This document shows, in pieces, positions 36,855-46,442 of a stretch of 64,000 bases of DNA. The first letter of the stretch is position 1. Each line of letters begins with the position of its first letter. The DNA is taken from contig CAYFWB010000001.1 in assembly GCA_964346765.1 (NCBI GenBank), positions 231,412 to 295,411 on the forward strand, written 5' to 3'. Origin of the DNA: JBGSPQ01 sp964346765 (lineage in GTDB: Bacteria; Patescibacteriota; Gracilibacteria; UBA1369). A model generated the notes under the pieces. The model ran no database searches. It was given only the letters and a program-made list of their open reading frames with translations, and had not been told where the DNA came from. The position numbers and the translations under genes were made by a program.

Positions 36855-39317
36855 ATGGCGAAGTTGATTAAAAATTTGGTCGTGGTGGTATTGGCGATTA
36901 TTGTGATGTTTATATCGCTAAGTTTTGAAGCCGGTATAAAACCTCAAGAGATAACAACTTTCGCCAAGGATGTGATGATTATGCCTATTAATGAAAGTGT
37001 CGTCCTTGTAAGGGACGGTGAATCGTCAAAAGTTAGCGAATCGAAAAAAATAAAACAGGGTGATCAAATTACAACAGGTGAATCGCAATATTCATCAATT
37101 GAATTTGATGAATACGGTGAAATCAGATTGGCGCCTTCTTCGGAATTTGTTTTTAATGCCGAATATGATAACGGGTATGTATTTGAATTGGTTAAAGGTC
37201 GGGCATGGGTTAATAATCTTTATACTTCTTCACGTATTAATATTATAGTGGGAGGAGCTTTATTGATGCCCAGAAACGCTTCGTTTGACATTGTAAACGA
37301 CGGGATTGTGACAAAAGTGAAGGCTTTTCGCAATCATGTGAATACAGGCTTGATTGATCCTTCTTATAGCCCTAAGCAAATTCTTGAGTATAAAGATTCG
37401 GTTTTGATTAACAGTTTTTTGGTGGCACAGGGAAGTCAGGCTTCGGTTTATCTAAGTAAAGTGATTAATAACGCGGATGCCCTTAGTAAACTGCTTTATT
37501 CCAAACTGATTAAAGAGTTTCAGTACGGGTTGATGAATTTGGATCAACTTAAAGAAGATGGGTGGGTTTCATTGAATTTAGAGGAGGATGAAAAGCTGTT
37601 TAATAGGGTTTCACAAAACGACACGGTTAGGATAGATTCTCGCGGATTAAAATTTTCTTCATTGGATTCTTTTTCTTATAGTCTGGATCAGCTTTTTAAC
37701 AGTTCCGCCGATTTATTAACTTTTTCAGATAAAAAGCACTTGGAAAGATTGATGAACAGTATTTTTGATCATTTACTGGATGCGGAATATTTGTTGGTTT
37801 ACAGCAGAAATGCGGAAGCGGCGGAAAGATTGAATTTGTTCACGGCGGATTTGACTCGGGCTTTGTCCGAACAGGACAGTGAGTTTAAGTCTATGGTTAT
37901 GGATAGACTGAGATATAATTATTTCAGTCTAAATTATGTGTTGCCTTCAAATAATTTGTTTGACGCCAAAGAAGCCGTGGGTGATACGTTAATTGCTAAT
38001 TTGGGCAACGAAGATGCGGAATTGGTTGAAAAGTTAGACCTTATTCGTGATTATCTTAATTATGCTTATGCTTTGGCAGAGGTTGATGCTTTGCAGGCTA
38101 AGCTTTCTCTGGAAAAATATTATAATAAGATAAAGGATTTTATTGAAACTGCGGGATCATCTCTTGGTGAGCTGCGATTTTTGATTTCTGAAGATAATCA
38201 GATAATGGCCAATTTGTTAAAGCAGTATTCACAATTTTATCAGGATGGATTTTTTGCGATGAAGTCTTATCTTGAAAATGAATGGTTGAAACTTCTACCT
38301 GAAGGAACGGCTAAAATGGAGGAACAGCAGACTCTTATAAGTACCAAGATAGATTTTCTTAAACAGTTGCAGTTATTTTTTCTTACTCAGAAGGTAACTT
38401 TAAATGATGCGAGAAAAATTGTTGTGCGTCTGATCAATGAGATTAGGGATTTACAAACCGACGCGAATGTGGCTGTGAGTGATTTGTTCGAATTGAGGTT
38501 GAAGGATTATGGTAATTTTCTTCAATTTCTAAATTCTACAACGGTCAGCAGTTTGCGTCAGGGGTCTATTCAGGATCAATATGACAAATTTTTAGCCGCG
38601 CAGGAGGAACAGGTTTCGATTGAACAGGCGATTGATCAGTTTTTTGGTGAAGGTGAACTCGACCAACAATCGACGGTTACCGCTAATATGATTTTTGAAC
38701 AGGCGTCTATAGATTTTGAAAAAGTCGGCGTGACGGATCTGAAATTGGGTGGGCTTAATTCTGTGGATCAACAATATATTGATGTTTTAAGAGGGGAAAT
38801 AGGTGATACTCAATTTTCTGCAAAATATGATTGGGATAAAAAACAGATATCTCAAATTAGAGTAGGCACTCGGGTTGTTTCTCGAAATCCGATCAGGTTA
38901 AGTAATTTGCCTATTTTGTTGGCTCCGGAAGAAGAAGAGGTGATTACTCCTCTTCAACCGAAGGAGCCGGAAGAACCTTCGCAGCCTGCGCAACCCCAAA
39001 CATCTTCGGCGGATAGAGTGGCCAAAATATTGTTGCTTAAAAAGCTGCAGGCTAATGATGTTACGGCGGCGGAGGAAAATATTGAAATATCTGACACAGT
39101 GAATCAGATATATGTTGTCAATGGTGCTGTATTGCTTTCGAACGAAAATGTTCAGACCGCATTTATGTTTAACAACCGTGATGACGAGGTTTCTTCATTG
39201 ATAGTTCGTACTCCGGACGCAGATTTGAAACTTGATGGGACATATAGTCTAAGTGAATTGAGCGGTGTGGCGACGGAAACATATAATTCTGATCCAACGG
39301 CGGTGTCTTCTCAATAA
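36855..39317 (+). CDS. membrane-anchored FecR-domain protein
   Basis: An 820-residue protein with one N-terminal membrane segment (about 5-25) and an extracytoplasmic remainder. Residues about 55-170 match the FecR sensor-domain pattern: a GDQITTGESQYSSIEF turn, ELVKGRAWVNN, and MPRNASFDIVNDG, where FecR usually has TPxGTxFxV. The middle (about 200-620) is helical, and the C-terminal 200 residues contain a Pro/Glu/Gln linker and a second beta-rich part. No sigma factor gene is adjacent, so it is unlikely to be an anti-sigma sensor; a surface role is more likely. Confidence 0.8.
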   Translation: MAKLIKNLVVVVLAIIVMFISLSFEAGIKPQEITTFAKDVMIMPINESVVLVRDGESSKVSESKKIKQGDQITTGESQYSSIEFDEYGEIRLAPSSEFVFNAEYDNGYVFELVKGRAWVNNLYTSSRINIIVGGALLMPRNASFDIVNDGIVTKVKAFRNHVNTGLIDPSYSPKQILEYKDSVLINSFLVAQGSQASVYLSKVINNADALSKLLYSKLIKEFQYGLMNLDQLKEDGWVSLNLEEDEKLFNRVSQNDTVRIDSRGLKFSSLDSFSYSLDQLFNSSADLLTFSDKKHLERLMNSIFDHLLDAEYLLVYSRNAEAAERLNLFTADLTRALSEQDSEFKSMVMDRLRYNYFSLNYVLPSNNLFDAKEAVGDTLIANLGNEDAELVEKLDLIRDYLNYAYALAEVDALQAKLSLEKYYNKIKDFIETAGSSLGELRFLISEDNQIMANLLKQYSQFYQDGFFAMKSYLENEWLKLLPEGTAKMEEQQTLISTKIDFLKQLQLFFLTQKVTLNDARKIVVRLINEIRDLQTDANVAVSDLFELRLKDYGNFLQFLNSTTVSSLRQGSIQDQYDKFLAAQEEQVSIEQAIDQFFGEGELDQQSTVTANMIFEQASIDFEKVGVTDLKLGGLNSVDQQYIDVLRGEIGDTQFSAKYDWDKKQISQIRVGTRVVSRNPIRLSNLPILLAPEEEEVITPLQPKEPEEPSQPAQPQTSSADRVAKILLLKKLQANDVTAAEENIEISDTVNQIYVVNGAVLLSNENVQTAFMFNNRDDEVSSLIVRTPDADLKLDGTYSLSELSGVATETYNSDPTAVSSQ

Positions 39318-39329
39318 AGTATTTTTAAG

Positions 39330-39358
39330 CTGACAGGCGTAAAATATTGTGATATATT
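39330..39358 (+). promoter_or_regulatory. sigma70-type promoter for gyrB
   Basis: CTGACA (39330-39335), 17-bp spacer, TATATT (39353-39358), 39 bp before the gyrB ATG at 39398. Confidence 0.7.
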
Positions 39359-39397
39359 CCTCGCGCTTAAGTAATTTTTGCTATTCAAAAGAATAAT

Positions 39398-41299
39398 ATG
39401 GCTGAACAAAAAAACAATTATAGTGCCGAGAATATTAAAGTGTTGGAAGGTCTTGAGGCTGTGCGTAAAAGACCGGGAATGTATATCGGAACAACCGACA
39501 CGGCCGGTTTGCATCATCTGATCTGGGAAGTCGTTGATAACGCCATTGATGAAGCGATGGCCGGCTATTGTGAGAATATTTATGTAATTTTATATAGAGA
39601 CGGCGCGTGCTCCGTGTATGATGATGGACGTGGAATTCCTGTTGATGTACATACAAAGACAGGCAAGTCGGCGCTTGAAACTGTTTTAACGATTTTGCAC
39701 GCCGGCGGAAAATTCGGAGATGGCGGATATAAAGTTTCGGGAGGCTTGCACGGTGTGGGAATTTCCGTTGTTAATGCTCTTTCAGCAAACGTGGAGGCTG
39801 AAGTTTACAGAGATGGTAAAATATATAGGCAAAATTATAAGGTGGGGGCTGCTGTGACTGATGTTGAAGTCGTAGGTGAGACAGAAAAAACAGGGACAAA
39901 AATTACTTTTTATCCGGATTCCGAAATTTTTGAGCATACGGATTTTGATTTTAGCATTGTGTTGAATCGTTTAAGGCAGCAAGCTTATCTGACCAAAGGC
40001 GTTACAATCAAGATTATCGACGAAAGGGACGATAAGAAGTATAAATTTTATTTTGAAGGAGGGATTAAATCTTATGTTCAGCATTTGAATCAGAATAAAG
40101 AGGCTATCGGTGAAATAGTTTATGTTGAAAAAGAGGCTGAAGAAGGGGTTATGGAAGTGGCTTTGCAATACACGCAGTCTTTTCAGGAACAGATTTTTAC
40201 ATTCGCCAACAATATTCATACTATTGAAGGTGGAATGCATCTGACCGGGTTCAGGTCGGCGCTTACCAGAACAATAAACAATTACGCCAGAAAGAACGAA
40301 CTTTTGAAGGAGAAAGATGATAATCTTACAGCCGATGATGTGCGCGAAGGTTTGACCGCAATTATTTCGGTTAAACTTGCTGATCCTCAGTTTGAGGGAC
40401 AAACTAAGAGCAAACTTGGAAATGCCGAAATGAGAACGGCGGTTGAGTCGTTATTCGGGGATGCTTTTACTGAATATCTGGCAGAAAATCCGAATGAAGC
40501 TAAATTGATTTTTGCTAAATGCGCACTCGCGGCCAGGGCAAGGCTCGCTGCCAGAGCGGCAAGAGATACAGTTATAAGGAAAGGTGCACTGGAAGGTTTG
40601 ACTTTGCCGGGTAAATTGGCGGATTGTTCTTCAAAGGATCCCATGCAATCGGAATTGTTTGTTGTAGAGGGAGAATCAGCCGGCGGTTCGGCCAAGATGG
40701 GCAGAAATCGTGAATTTCAGGCGATTTTGCCTTTAAGAGGAAAAATTTTGAATGTCGAGCAGGCCAGATTGGATAGGATTTTGAGCAATCAGGAAATTAA
40801 GAACTTGATTATAGCTCTCGGAATCGGGATCGGTGAAGTTATGGAAATTTCTAAATTGCGTTATCATAAAATTATTGTGATGACGGATGCCGACGTGGAT
40901 GGTCAGCATATTATGACTCTTTTACTGACACTCTTTTATCGTTATTTAAGACCGGTTATTGAACACGGCTTTTTGTATGTCGCGCAACCGCCTTTGTATA
41001 AAATGATTCATGGAAAGAAGATCAGGTACGCTTATACGGAAGAGGATAAGATAAGAATGCTTAAAGAAAATCCGGAACTGGCAAAAAATGTTCAGAGGTA
41101 TAAGGGTCTCGGTGAAATGAATGCGGAACAGCTTTGGGAAACAACAATGGATCCGGAAATGAGGTTAATGTATAAGATCAATATTGAAGACGCCGAAGAC
41201 GCTGACAGAACTTTTGACATGTTGATGGGGGCGGAAGTAATGCCCAGAAAAAAGTTTATTCAGGCTCATGCTAAGAAAGTTCAAAATCTGGATGTGTAA
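39398..41299 (+). CDS. gyrB: DNA gyrase subunit B
   Basis: ATPase subunit of gyrase. The 633 residues include the GHKL ATPase (EVVDNAIDEAMAGYC, DDGRGIPVDVH, GGLHGVGISVVNALS), the transducer domain and the TOPRIM domain (VEGESAGGSAKMGRNRE and TDADVDGQHI), ending with the usual GAEVMPRKKFI. Length is that of the shorter GyrB class. The partner gyrA lies 8 kb away on the other strand. Confidence 0.97.
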   Translation: MAEQKNNYSAENIKVLEGLEAVRKRPGMYIGTTDTAGLHHLIWEVVDNAIDEAMAGYCENIYVILYRDGACSVYDDGRGIPVDVHTKTGKSALETVLTILHAGGKFGDGGYKVSGGLHGVGISVVNALSANVEAEVYRDGKIYRQNYKVGAAVTDVEVVGETEKTGTKITFYPDSEIFEHTDFDFSIVLNRLRQQAYLTKGVTIKIIDERDDKKYKFYFEGGIKSYVQHLNQNKEAIGEIVYVEKEAEEGVMEVALQYTQSFQEQIFTFANNIHTIEGGMHLTGFRSALTRTINNYARKNELLKEKDDNLTADDVREGLTAIISVKLADPQFEGQTKSKLGNAEMRTAVESLFGDAFTEYLAENPNEAKLIFAKCALAARARLAARAARDTVIRKGALEGLTLPGKLADCSSKDPMQSELFVVEGESAGGSAKMGRNREFQAILPLRGKILNVEQARLDRILSNQEIKNLIIALGIGIGEVMEISKLRYHKIIVMTDADVDGQHIMTLLLTLFYRYLRPVIEHGFLYVAQPPLYKMIHGKKIRYAYTEEDKIRMLKENPELAKNVQRYKGLGEMNAEQLWETTMDPEMRLMYKINIEDAEDADRTFDMLMGAEVMPRKKFIQAHAKKVQNLDV

Positions 41300-41327
41300 T
41301 TGACATTTGTTTTGTTGGATCTATAAT
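41300..41327 (+). promoter_or_regulatory. sigma70-type promoter for rpsU
   Basis: TTGACA (41300-41305), 16-bp spacer, TATAAT (41322-41327): both boxes are consensus. The transcript would start near 41334, and a strong ribosome site GGGGGTGAT sits just before the ATG at 41371. Confidence 0.8.
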
Positions 41328-41370
41328 ATCAAGGCTTAAATTAATAATACAAAGAAAGGGGGTGATATAA

Positions 41371-41577
41371 ATGGGAGTATCAATAGAAAAAAATCCAAAA
41401 GAGTCTCCGGACAGATTAATATCGCGTTTTAATAAAAAAGTGCAGGCGAGTCGCATTTTGTTGGAAGTTAAAAATGGTCGATATTATGTTAAACCAAAGA
41501 CCAAACGTTTGCAGAGGAAGTCCGCTATTATGCGAGAAGCTTACAGGACAAAGAGAAACAAAGAGCAGTATTATTAG
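41371..41577 (+). CDS. rpsU: ribosomal protein bS21
   Basis: Small basic 30S protein. The 68 residues show the bS21 pattern: SPDRLISRFNKKVQASRILL, then EVKNGRYYVKPKTKRLQRK and a basic tail. A consensus promoter and a strong Shine-Dalgarno sequence precede it and a terminator follows, so it is a single-gene, highly expressed unit. Confidence 0.88.
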   Translation: MGVSIEKNPKESPDRLISRFNKKVQASRILLEVKNGRYYVKPKTKRLQRKSAIMREAYRTKRNKEQYY

Positions 41578-41584
41578 AATAATT

Positions 41585-41617
41585 GAGTCCCGCCCGGCTA
41601 AGGGCGGGACTCTTTTT
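41585..41617 (+). terminator. rho-independent terminator after rpsU
   Basis: A perfect GC-rich stem GAGTCCCGCCC / GGGCGGGACTC with a short loop, followed by a run of five T. The strongest terminator in the window. Confidence 0.95.
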
Positions 41618-41634
41618 ATGTATGTTGTTTTAAA

Positions 41635-42492
41635 ATGACTATTGCGGAGATAATTAAAAAAGTGGGATCGGAATATGGAAGCAGTGATGATTTAAAGCTG
41701 GCGGCGGATGTGTTGCTGGCTCATGTTTTGAATAAAACAGGGGAAGAACTTTTTATGAATTACGGATGTGAGGTTGAGGAAAGAGACGAGAGGCGTTTTT
41801 GGGAATGTTTGAGCAGGCATTATAGGGGTGAGCCGGTTGCATATTTGATTAATAATAAGCAGTTTTTCGGTTTGGATTTTTATGTGGATAAGAATGTTTT
41901 GATTCCTAGACCCGAAACTGAAATATTGGTTGAAAAAGTTTTGGATTTTGCGAAAAAGTGTGAAGCGGAGGATGATATTGGTTTGTTATCAGTTCTTGAT
42001 GTTGGAACTGGCTGCGGGAACATTGCTGTTTCTTTGGCTAAAAACATACAGGATGTGCATGTTACTGCAGTTGATATTTCTGCGGAAGCGTTGGAAGTAG
42101 CTAAAAAAAATGCTCTTACGCACGGAGTTTTTTCTAAGGTCGATTTTATGGTTTCCGATTTGTTGTGTAATGTTCATGGCGAATTTGACGTGCTGGTGGT
42201 CAATCTGCCTTATATCGGAATTGAAAAATGCAACTTTGTTAGTAAGGAAGCTTATGATTATGAGCCGCATGTGGCTTTGTTCGGTGGGACTGATGGTTTA
42301 GGGCTGTATGAAGATTTATTTAAACAAATTAAGGAAAAAAATATGAATCCGGCTTTAATCTTGGGGGAGTTTGGATTTTTGCAGGCGGAAAAAATGAGTG
42401 AACTTTTAGCGAAGTATTTCGGATTTGTGAATTTTGTAATAGAAAAGGATTTGGCTTCAATTGAAAGGGTGTTCATGATAAAATCATGCTGA
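41635..42492 (+). CDS. prmC: release factor glutamine methyltransferase
   Basis: Methylates the GGQ glutamine of release factors. The 285 residues have a helical N-domain with the IPRPETEILVE motif, a SAM-binding VLDVGTGCGNIAVSLAK, and the substrate motif read as VVNLPYIG: the usual NPPY is NLPY here, a change in a residue next to the catalytic Asn that stays conserved. Its target, prfA, follows immediately, with 1 bp between, so the pair is coexpressed, in the reverse of the common prfA-prmC order. Confidence 0.92.
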   Translation: MTIAEIIKKVGSEYGSSDDLKLAADVLLAHVLNKTGEELFMNYGCEVEERDERRFWECLSRHYRGEPVAYLINNKQFFGLDFYVDKNVLIPRPETEILVEKVLDFAKKCEAEDDIGLLSVLDVGTGCGNIAVSLAKNIQDVHVTAVDISAEALEVAKKNALTHGVFSKVDFMVSDLLCNVHGEFDVLVVNLPYIGIEKCNFVSKEAYDYEPHVALFGGTDGLGLYEDLFKQIKEKNMNPALILGEFGFLQAEKMSELLAKYFGFVNFVIEKDLASIERVFMIKSC

Positions 42493-42493
42493 T

Positions 42494-43564
42494 ATGTTTG
42501 AAAAATTGCAAAAAATAGAAGATGAATTTCTGGATTTGGAAAAAAAGATGTCGGATCCGGAAATTATTCAGGATCAGGCCGAATTTACAAAACTTGGCAG
42601 GCGTCATAAGGAGCTTTCGAAATTGGTGGAGTTTTTTCGTGAATATAAGAAGCTAAAAAAAGCTCATGATGATGCGGTGGATATGCTTGAAAACGAAAAA
42701 GATTCGGAAATGATTGAGATGTTGAAAGCGGAAAAAGAGGAATCCGAAGGAAAAATTGAAGATCTAAAAGAAAAATTGAAGATAGAGCTTTTACCGAAAG
42801 ATCCGGAAGATGTAAAAAATTGTATTGTGGAAATCAGGGCTGGTGCAGGTGGAGAAGAGGCGGCTTTGTTTGGCGCGGAACTGGCGAGAGCTTATATGCG
42901 TTTTGCGGAAAATAGAGGTTTAAAGATTGAACTCATTTCTAAAAATGAAGCCGCGGCGGGTGGAATCAAGGAGATGATTTTTAAGCTGGTCGGTGATGGT
43001 CCATACGGACTTATGAAATTTGAAAGCGGTGTTCATCGTGTTCAAAGGATACCGGTTACCGAAAGTCAGGGCAGGGTTCATACTTCCACAATAACTGTTG
43101 CCGTGCTACCGGAAGCGGAAGAATTTGATGTTGAGATTAAAGATTCGGATTTAAGGATTGACGTTTTTAGAGCCGGCGGGCCGGGTGGTCAGAGCGTTAA
43201 CACTACAGATTCTGCCGTAAGAATTTCTCATATTCCCACCGGTATAGTTGTTTCACAGCAGGATGAAAAATCACAGTTAAAGAATAAGTATAAAGCTTTG
43301 ACAGTTTTGCGTACGAGGCTTTACGCGATGGAGATTGAAAAGCGTCAGAAAGAGCTGGGTGACAAGAGGCTGGAGCAGATAGGCACGGGCGACAGGTCTG
43401 AAAAGATCAGAACATATAATTTTCCTCAGGATCGTGTTACGGATCATAGGATCAAGCAAAGTTGGAGTAATTTGCCCGCAATTATGGAGGGAGGACTGGA
43501 TGATATTGTGGATGCTTTACAGCAGGAAAATCAGAATTTAATGCTAAAAGATTCAGGTCATTAA
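42494..43564 (+). CDS. prfA: peptide chain release factor 1
   Basis: Recognises UAA and UAG stop codons. The 356 residues contain the acidic coiled N-domain, the codon-recognition domain with HRVQRIPVTESQGRVHTST, and the catalytic loop RAGGPGGQSVNTTDSAVRI. The C-terminal helix is complete. It directly follows prmC, which would methylate its GGQ glutamine. Confidence 0.96.
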   Translation: MFEKLQKIEDEFLDLEKKMSDPEIIQDQAEFTKLGRRHKELSKLVEFFREYKKLKKAHDDAVDMLENEKDSEMIEMLKAEKEESEGKIEDLKEKLKIELLPKDPEDVKNCIVEIRAGAGGEEAALFGAELARAYMRFAENRGLKIELISKNEAAAGGIKEMIFKLVGDGPYGLMKFESGVHRVQRIPVTESQGRVHTSTITVAVLPEAEEFDVEIKDSDLRIDVFRAGGPGGQSVNTTDSAVRISHIPTGIVVSQQDEKSQLKNKYKALTVLRTRLYAMEIEKRQKELGDKRLEQIGTGDRSEKIRTYNFPQDRVTDHRIKQSWSNLPAIMEGGLDDIVDALQQENQNLMLKDSGH

Positions 43565-43569
43565 TTTAT

Positions 43570-43779
43570 CTATAACTCATGATTATTCCGCGGTGTGTAA
43601 GTAGTTTGATTAGGTTGTATCCCAGAATTGCGTAAATTAACATAATCAGTCCACTGATCCGCGAATAACCAGTTTTTTATTGATTTTTTCGGGTGATCCG
43701 TGTTTTTGGGTTCAGGCCATGAGGCTCCGGTAATAAGAGCAAGAGAACCAATAACACCTGTTTTAAAAATGTAGTTCAT
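43570..43779 (-). CDS. hypothetical short exported peptide
   Basis: Sixty-nine residues with a hydrophobic start (FKTGVIGSLALITGAS) that could be a signal peptide, then a polar region rich in Asn, Thr and Pro. It is 13 bp downstream of the phosphatase gene on the same strand. No family recognised; it may be a real small protein or a chance open frame. Confidence 0.35.
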   Translation of the reverse strand: MNYIFKTGVIGSLALITGASWPEPKNTDHPKKSIKNWLFADQWTDYVNLRNSGIQPNQTTYTPRNNHEL

Positions 43780-43792
43780 ATTGAAAAGTCTG

Positions 43793-44293
43793 TTATTTTT
43801 TTGAAATTTTTTTTTCGAATTTGATCAGACTGTCCATTTGTACAGCTGTGAGATTTATAAATTTTCTTACCTGTTTAATAAGTTGAATGGCTTCTTTCAG
43901 TTCATATCCGGTACTGATAAGGTAAGCTATCAACATTGTCGGTCCCCGCCCGACTCCTGACCTGCAGTGTATATAAATTTTGCCTCCGTTGGCAATTTCT
44001 TTCTTAATAAATTCGATACCCTGTTCTAGTTCTTTGAGAGTAGGGGAATGTCTGTCTTTGGTCGGAATGTGTAAAGTATTTATTCCGGCAGGTGGCTGTT
44101 TTTGTCTCATGCTTATTACGGCCGTAATTCCCCATTTTTTAATTTCTGTGATTTGGTTTTTATTAAATGCTCCGCCCAAATAAATTTTGGGCGTAACTTT
44201 AACTGTTTTCAGAATTGAATGACCATGAATCATCCGTGAATAAAAATCTTTCAATAGTTGCCATTTTATTATAATCCAGTTGATTATCTTCAT
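43793..44293 (-). CDS. dual-specificity protein phosphatase
   Basis: A 166-residue cysteine-based phosphatase. The P-loop is IHCRSGVGRGPTMLIAYLI (HCxxGxxR complete), with a general-acid Asp probably in IPTKDRHSPT. The fold matches the DSP/PTPMT1-like group, which act on phosphotyrosine, phosphoserine or phospholipid head groups. Its ATG overlaps the stop of the lipid kinase gene (ATGA at 44290-44293), so a lipid-phosphate substrate is plausible, but this is inference. Confidence 0.88.
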   Translation of the reverse strand: MKIINWIIIKWQLLKDFYSRMIHGHSILKTVKVTPKIYLGGAFNKNQITEIKKWGITAVISMRQKQPPAGINTLHIPTKDRHSPTLKELEQGIEFIKKEIANGGKIYIHCRSGVGRGPTMLIAYLISTGYELKEAIQLIKQVRKFINLTAVQMDSLIKFEKKISKK

Positions 44294-45069
44294 GGAGTTA
44301 TTAGCTGATAGTTGTTAGGTATTATTTCAATCTTAATTTCATTTGTTTCATGAAAATCGTCATCTATTGACCAGACGTTTTTTTCCTCGGTTTTAATATT
44401 CAGTGTTTTGAACCGCCAATGGTTTTTGGATATATAAATGGGGTCGTTTACACTTATTAAATCCAAAATTCCGTCCGAAGGATCTATTTTTTCATTGATT
44501 TTTAATCCGGCAAAACCAATAGTGGAAAAATTAGAAATAAGAATAAGATTAGTTTCAATTTCTTTATTTTCACCGTCAATGTTCAAACGGTATTTTTTGG
44601 GTTCGTATTTAGTTCCTTGTGTTATGGCTTCTATGTAAGCGGCAAGTCCTAGTCTGTTTTTGTCTTCTCTGCCTACATGCTTTAGTGTTTCCGCGGGTGG
44701 GCCGGCATATGCTCTTAAAAATCTTTTTTTGCCGTTTAACACAAAAGAGTCAAAAGTTTTTGCGTTGCCGTTGTAGAGAAGTTGCATGGCGTCTTCAAGC
44801 TTAGTGGGGATTTTTAACTCTTTTGCGATTACGTTTCCGGTTCCGCCATGAAGAGGTAGGACGGGACAGTTACATTTGGGTAAATATTTTGTTAGTGTTC
44901 CGTCACCGCCATAGCTTACTGCCGCGTCAAAATCTCCTTTTATATAATTTTCGGTTTCTGTTACATAAACGCTCCAGTCAATTTTATTTTTACGGAAAAA
45001 TCTGTTCATTACCGCAAGAACGGGGAAGTCTTTACCCGCGGCGGGGTTAATTATACAGAGTACTTTCAT
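44290..45069 (-). CDS. diacylglycerol kinase-family lipid kinase
   Basis: A 259-residue member of the DAGK catalytic/LCB5 family: INPAAGKDFP at the start, the nucleotide motif SYGGDGTLTKYLPK and LHGGTGNVIAKEL, and a C-terminal beta domain with SNFSTIGFAGL and DGILDLISV. It would phosphorylate diacylglycerol or a related lipid at the membrane. It overlaps the phosphatase gene by 4 bases. Confidence 0.88.
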   Translation of the reverse strand: MKVLCIINPAAGKDFPVLAVMNRFFRKNKIDWSVYVTETENYIKGDFDAAVSYGGDGTLTKYLPKCNCPVLPLHGGTGNVIAKELKIPTKLEDAMQLLYNGNAKTFDSFVLNGKKRFLRAYAGPPAETLKHVGREDKNRLGLAAYIEAITQGTKYEPKKYRLNIDGENKEIETNLILISNFSTIGFAGLKINEKIDPSDGILDLISVNDPIYISKNHWRFKTLNIKTEEKNVWSIDDDFHETNEIKIEIIPNNYQLITP

Positions 45070-45250
45070 GGGGTTTTAAAAAAGTTTTGTTTGTTTAAAA
45101 ATATCTTAAATAGTAACAAAATCAAAGTAAACCATAATATGTCCAAATAAATAGTCGGTCGGAACATCACTGAATCAGTGCACGTTGATTATTGATCTTC
45201 CAAGGTCGATTGAGACAATAAATATTAAATTAATAATTCCGAAATAAATT

Positions 45251-46057
45251 TTATAGGTTTGTTTTTCTAATTTTTTTTGATTTAAACGCGATCCAGCAAA
45301 TTGTTAAAACGAATAGAACAAGACAAATAATCAGGGTTGTGATGATGTTGGGATATTGTCCGGCGAATGCTTCCGCGGATGTGTGTTTTAATAAAATACC
45401 TCCATATGCCCAAATAAAAACAGCCAGATATGAAATGTTTTGGTCTTTAAGTCCCCGAATGATACCAATTGCCGCCCCGACAAGTAAAATAATAATAGTC
45501 CAGATATTATCCGCGATTCCGAATCCGTCCCAGTTAATGCTTACAAGAAACACTGTAATGTTTGCTATAGTCGCGACTGTGATCCAACCAAAGTAAATGC
45601 TGAAAGGCAGGCGCAGGCAAATGTTTTCAGTAAGTGAAAAATCTTCTTTATTAATAATATCGGCCAGCATGATCAAACCCGTCAAAAAAATGATCATGAT
45701 TGTGACAGAAAGCCAGATTATTCCATAATGCCAGGCGAATATCCATGAAATGTTGGCTACTGATGTTAGGATAAAAAGCTGGCCTATTCTGTTTAATAAT
45801 TGTTGTTTTTGATTGTCCGGTTTTTTACCGAACCAACCAAATTGATAAACAACATAAATTGCCAGTAGTACGTAAATAAGTCCCCAAATGGAAAATGTCA
45901 GTCCGGAGGGGGTGAATAAATTGGGGTATGAATCGGACGCTTCGCCGGTGGTCACGCCGCCAATCGGGAGTGCGTTTGCAAGGTAGTTAACTGTTATCAT
46001 TGCAACGTAAGAAACTGCTACCAAAATTTGTAGGAGCAGATTTTTTGTTTTTTTCAT
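45251..46057 (-). CDS. TspO/MBR-related membrane protein
   Basis: A 268-residue protein with about eight hydrophobic segments. The start (NYLANALPIGG, then PNLFTPSGLTFSIWGLIYV) is characteristic of the bacterial TspO/MBR-related group, and SAEAF near the C-terminus is not part of that signature. TspO-type proteins bind tetrapyrroles or steroids in membranes; here only the relationship is clear. It is the last chromosome-backbone gene before the cassette region. Confidence 0.8.
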   Translation of the reverse strand: MKKTKNLLLQILVAVSYVAMITVNYLANALPIGGVTTGEASDSYPNLFTPSGLTFSIWGLIYVLLAIYVVYQFGWFGKKPDNQKQQLLNRIGQLFILTSVANISWIFAWHYGIIWLSVTIMIIFLTGLIMLADIINKEDFSLTENICLRLPFSIYFGWITVATIANITVFLVSINWDGFGIADNIWTIIILLVGAAIGIIRGLKDQNISYLAVFIWAYGGILLKHTSAEAFAGQYPNIITTLIICLVLFVLTICWIAFKSKKIRKTNL

Positions 46058-46205
46058 ATTTTTTCGTTAATAACTAAATGCAATTTTCGCATTATTGTTG
46101 GTCGAAAGCAAATTTGATCAACACCCCGGGGTCATTTCTACTGGAAAGTCGTATTCCGGTATTTTATTGCAATCGTAGTTTTCGTTCCCGTCAAAAGCCA
46201 GAGTT

Positions 46206-46366
46206 TACTTACCGTCAACTTTGGCTGCTAGAAAGTAGCCGGAATCTTCTATGCTGTGTGGGAAAAATGAAACAGTGTCTCTTGCGTGATTTTCTGTTTC
46301 CTGTGAAATTGAAAGTTTAATTTCTGAAGTTGATTTGTCATATTTTCCGCTTGATGACCGAAGGGC
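46206..46366 (-). pseudogene. orphan C-terminal gene fragment at the array boundary
   Basis: In the otherwise empty 385-bp gap 46058-46442 the minus strand has about 53 sense codons without a start, from just after a TAG (46367-46369) to a TAA at 46206-46208. The peptide ends FFPHSIEDSGYFLAAKVDGK, which reads like a real C-terminus and loosely resembles the PH..xxGFF.A end of NOL1/NOP2/Sun RNA methyltransferases. The upstream part is missing. The plus-strand open frame over the same bases shows no protein-like features. The rest of the gap, including a GGGCCTAGAGCCC palindrome near 46363, is unexplained. Confidence 0.4.
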
Positions 46367-46442
46367 CTAGAGCCCAGCGTAGCACGAAGCGTAGTGATAA
46401 AAAAAATTTTTTTATGAATTTTTTGCTAAGAAAGAAAGACAC

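Noticed and set aside
46078..46320. 80-codon plus-strand gene in the gap before the array
   Set aside because: No protein-like pattern, and the minus strand has a more convincing coding remnant.
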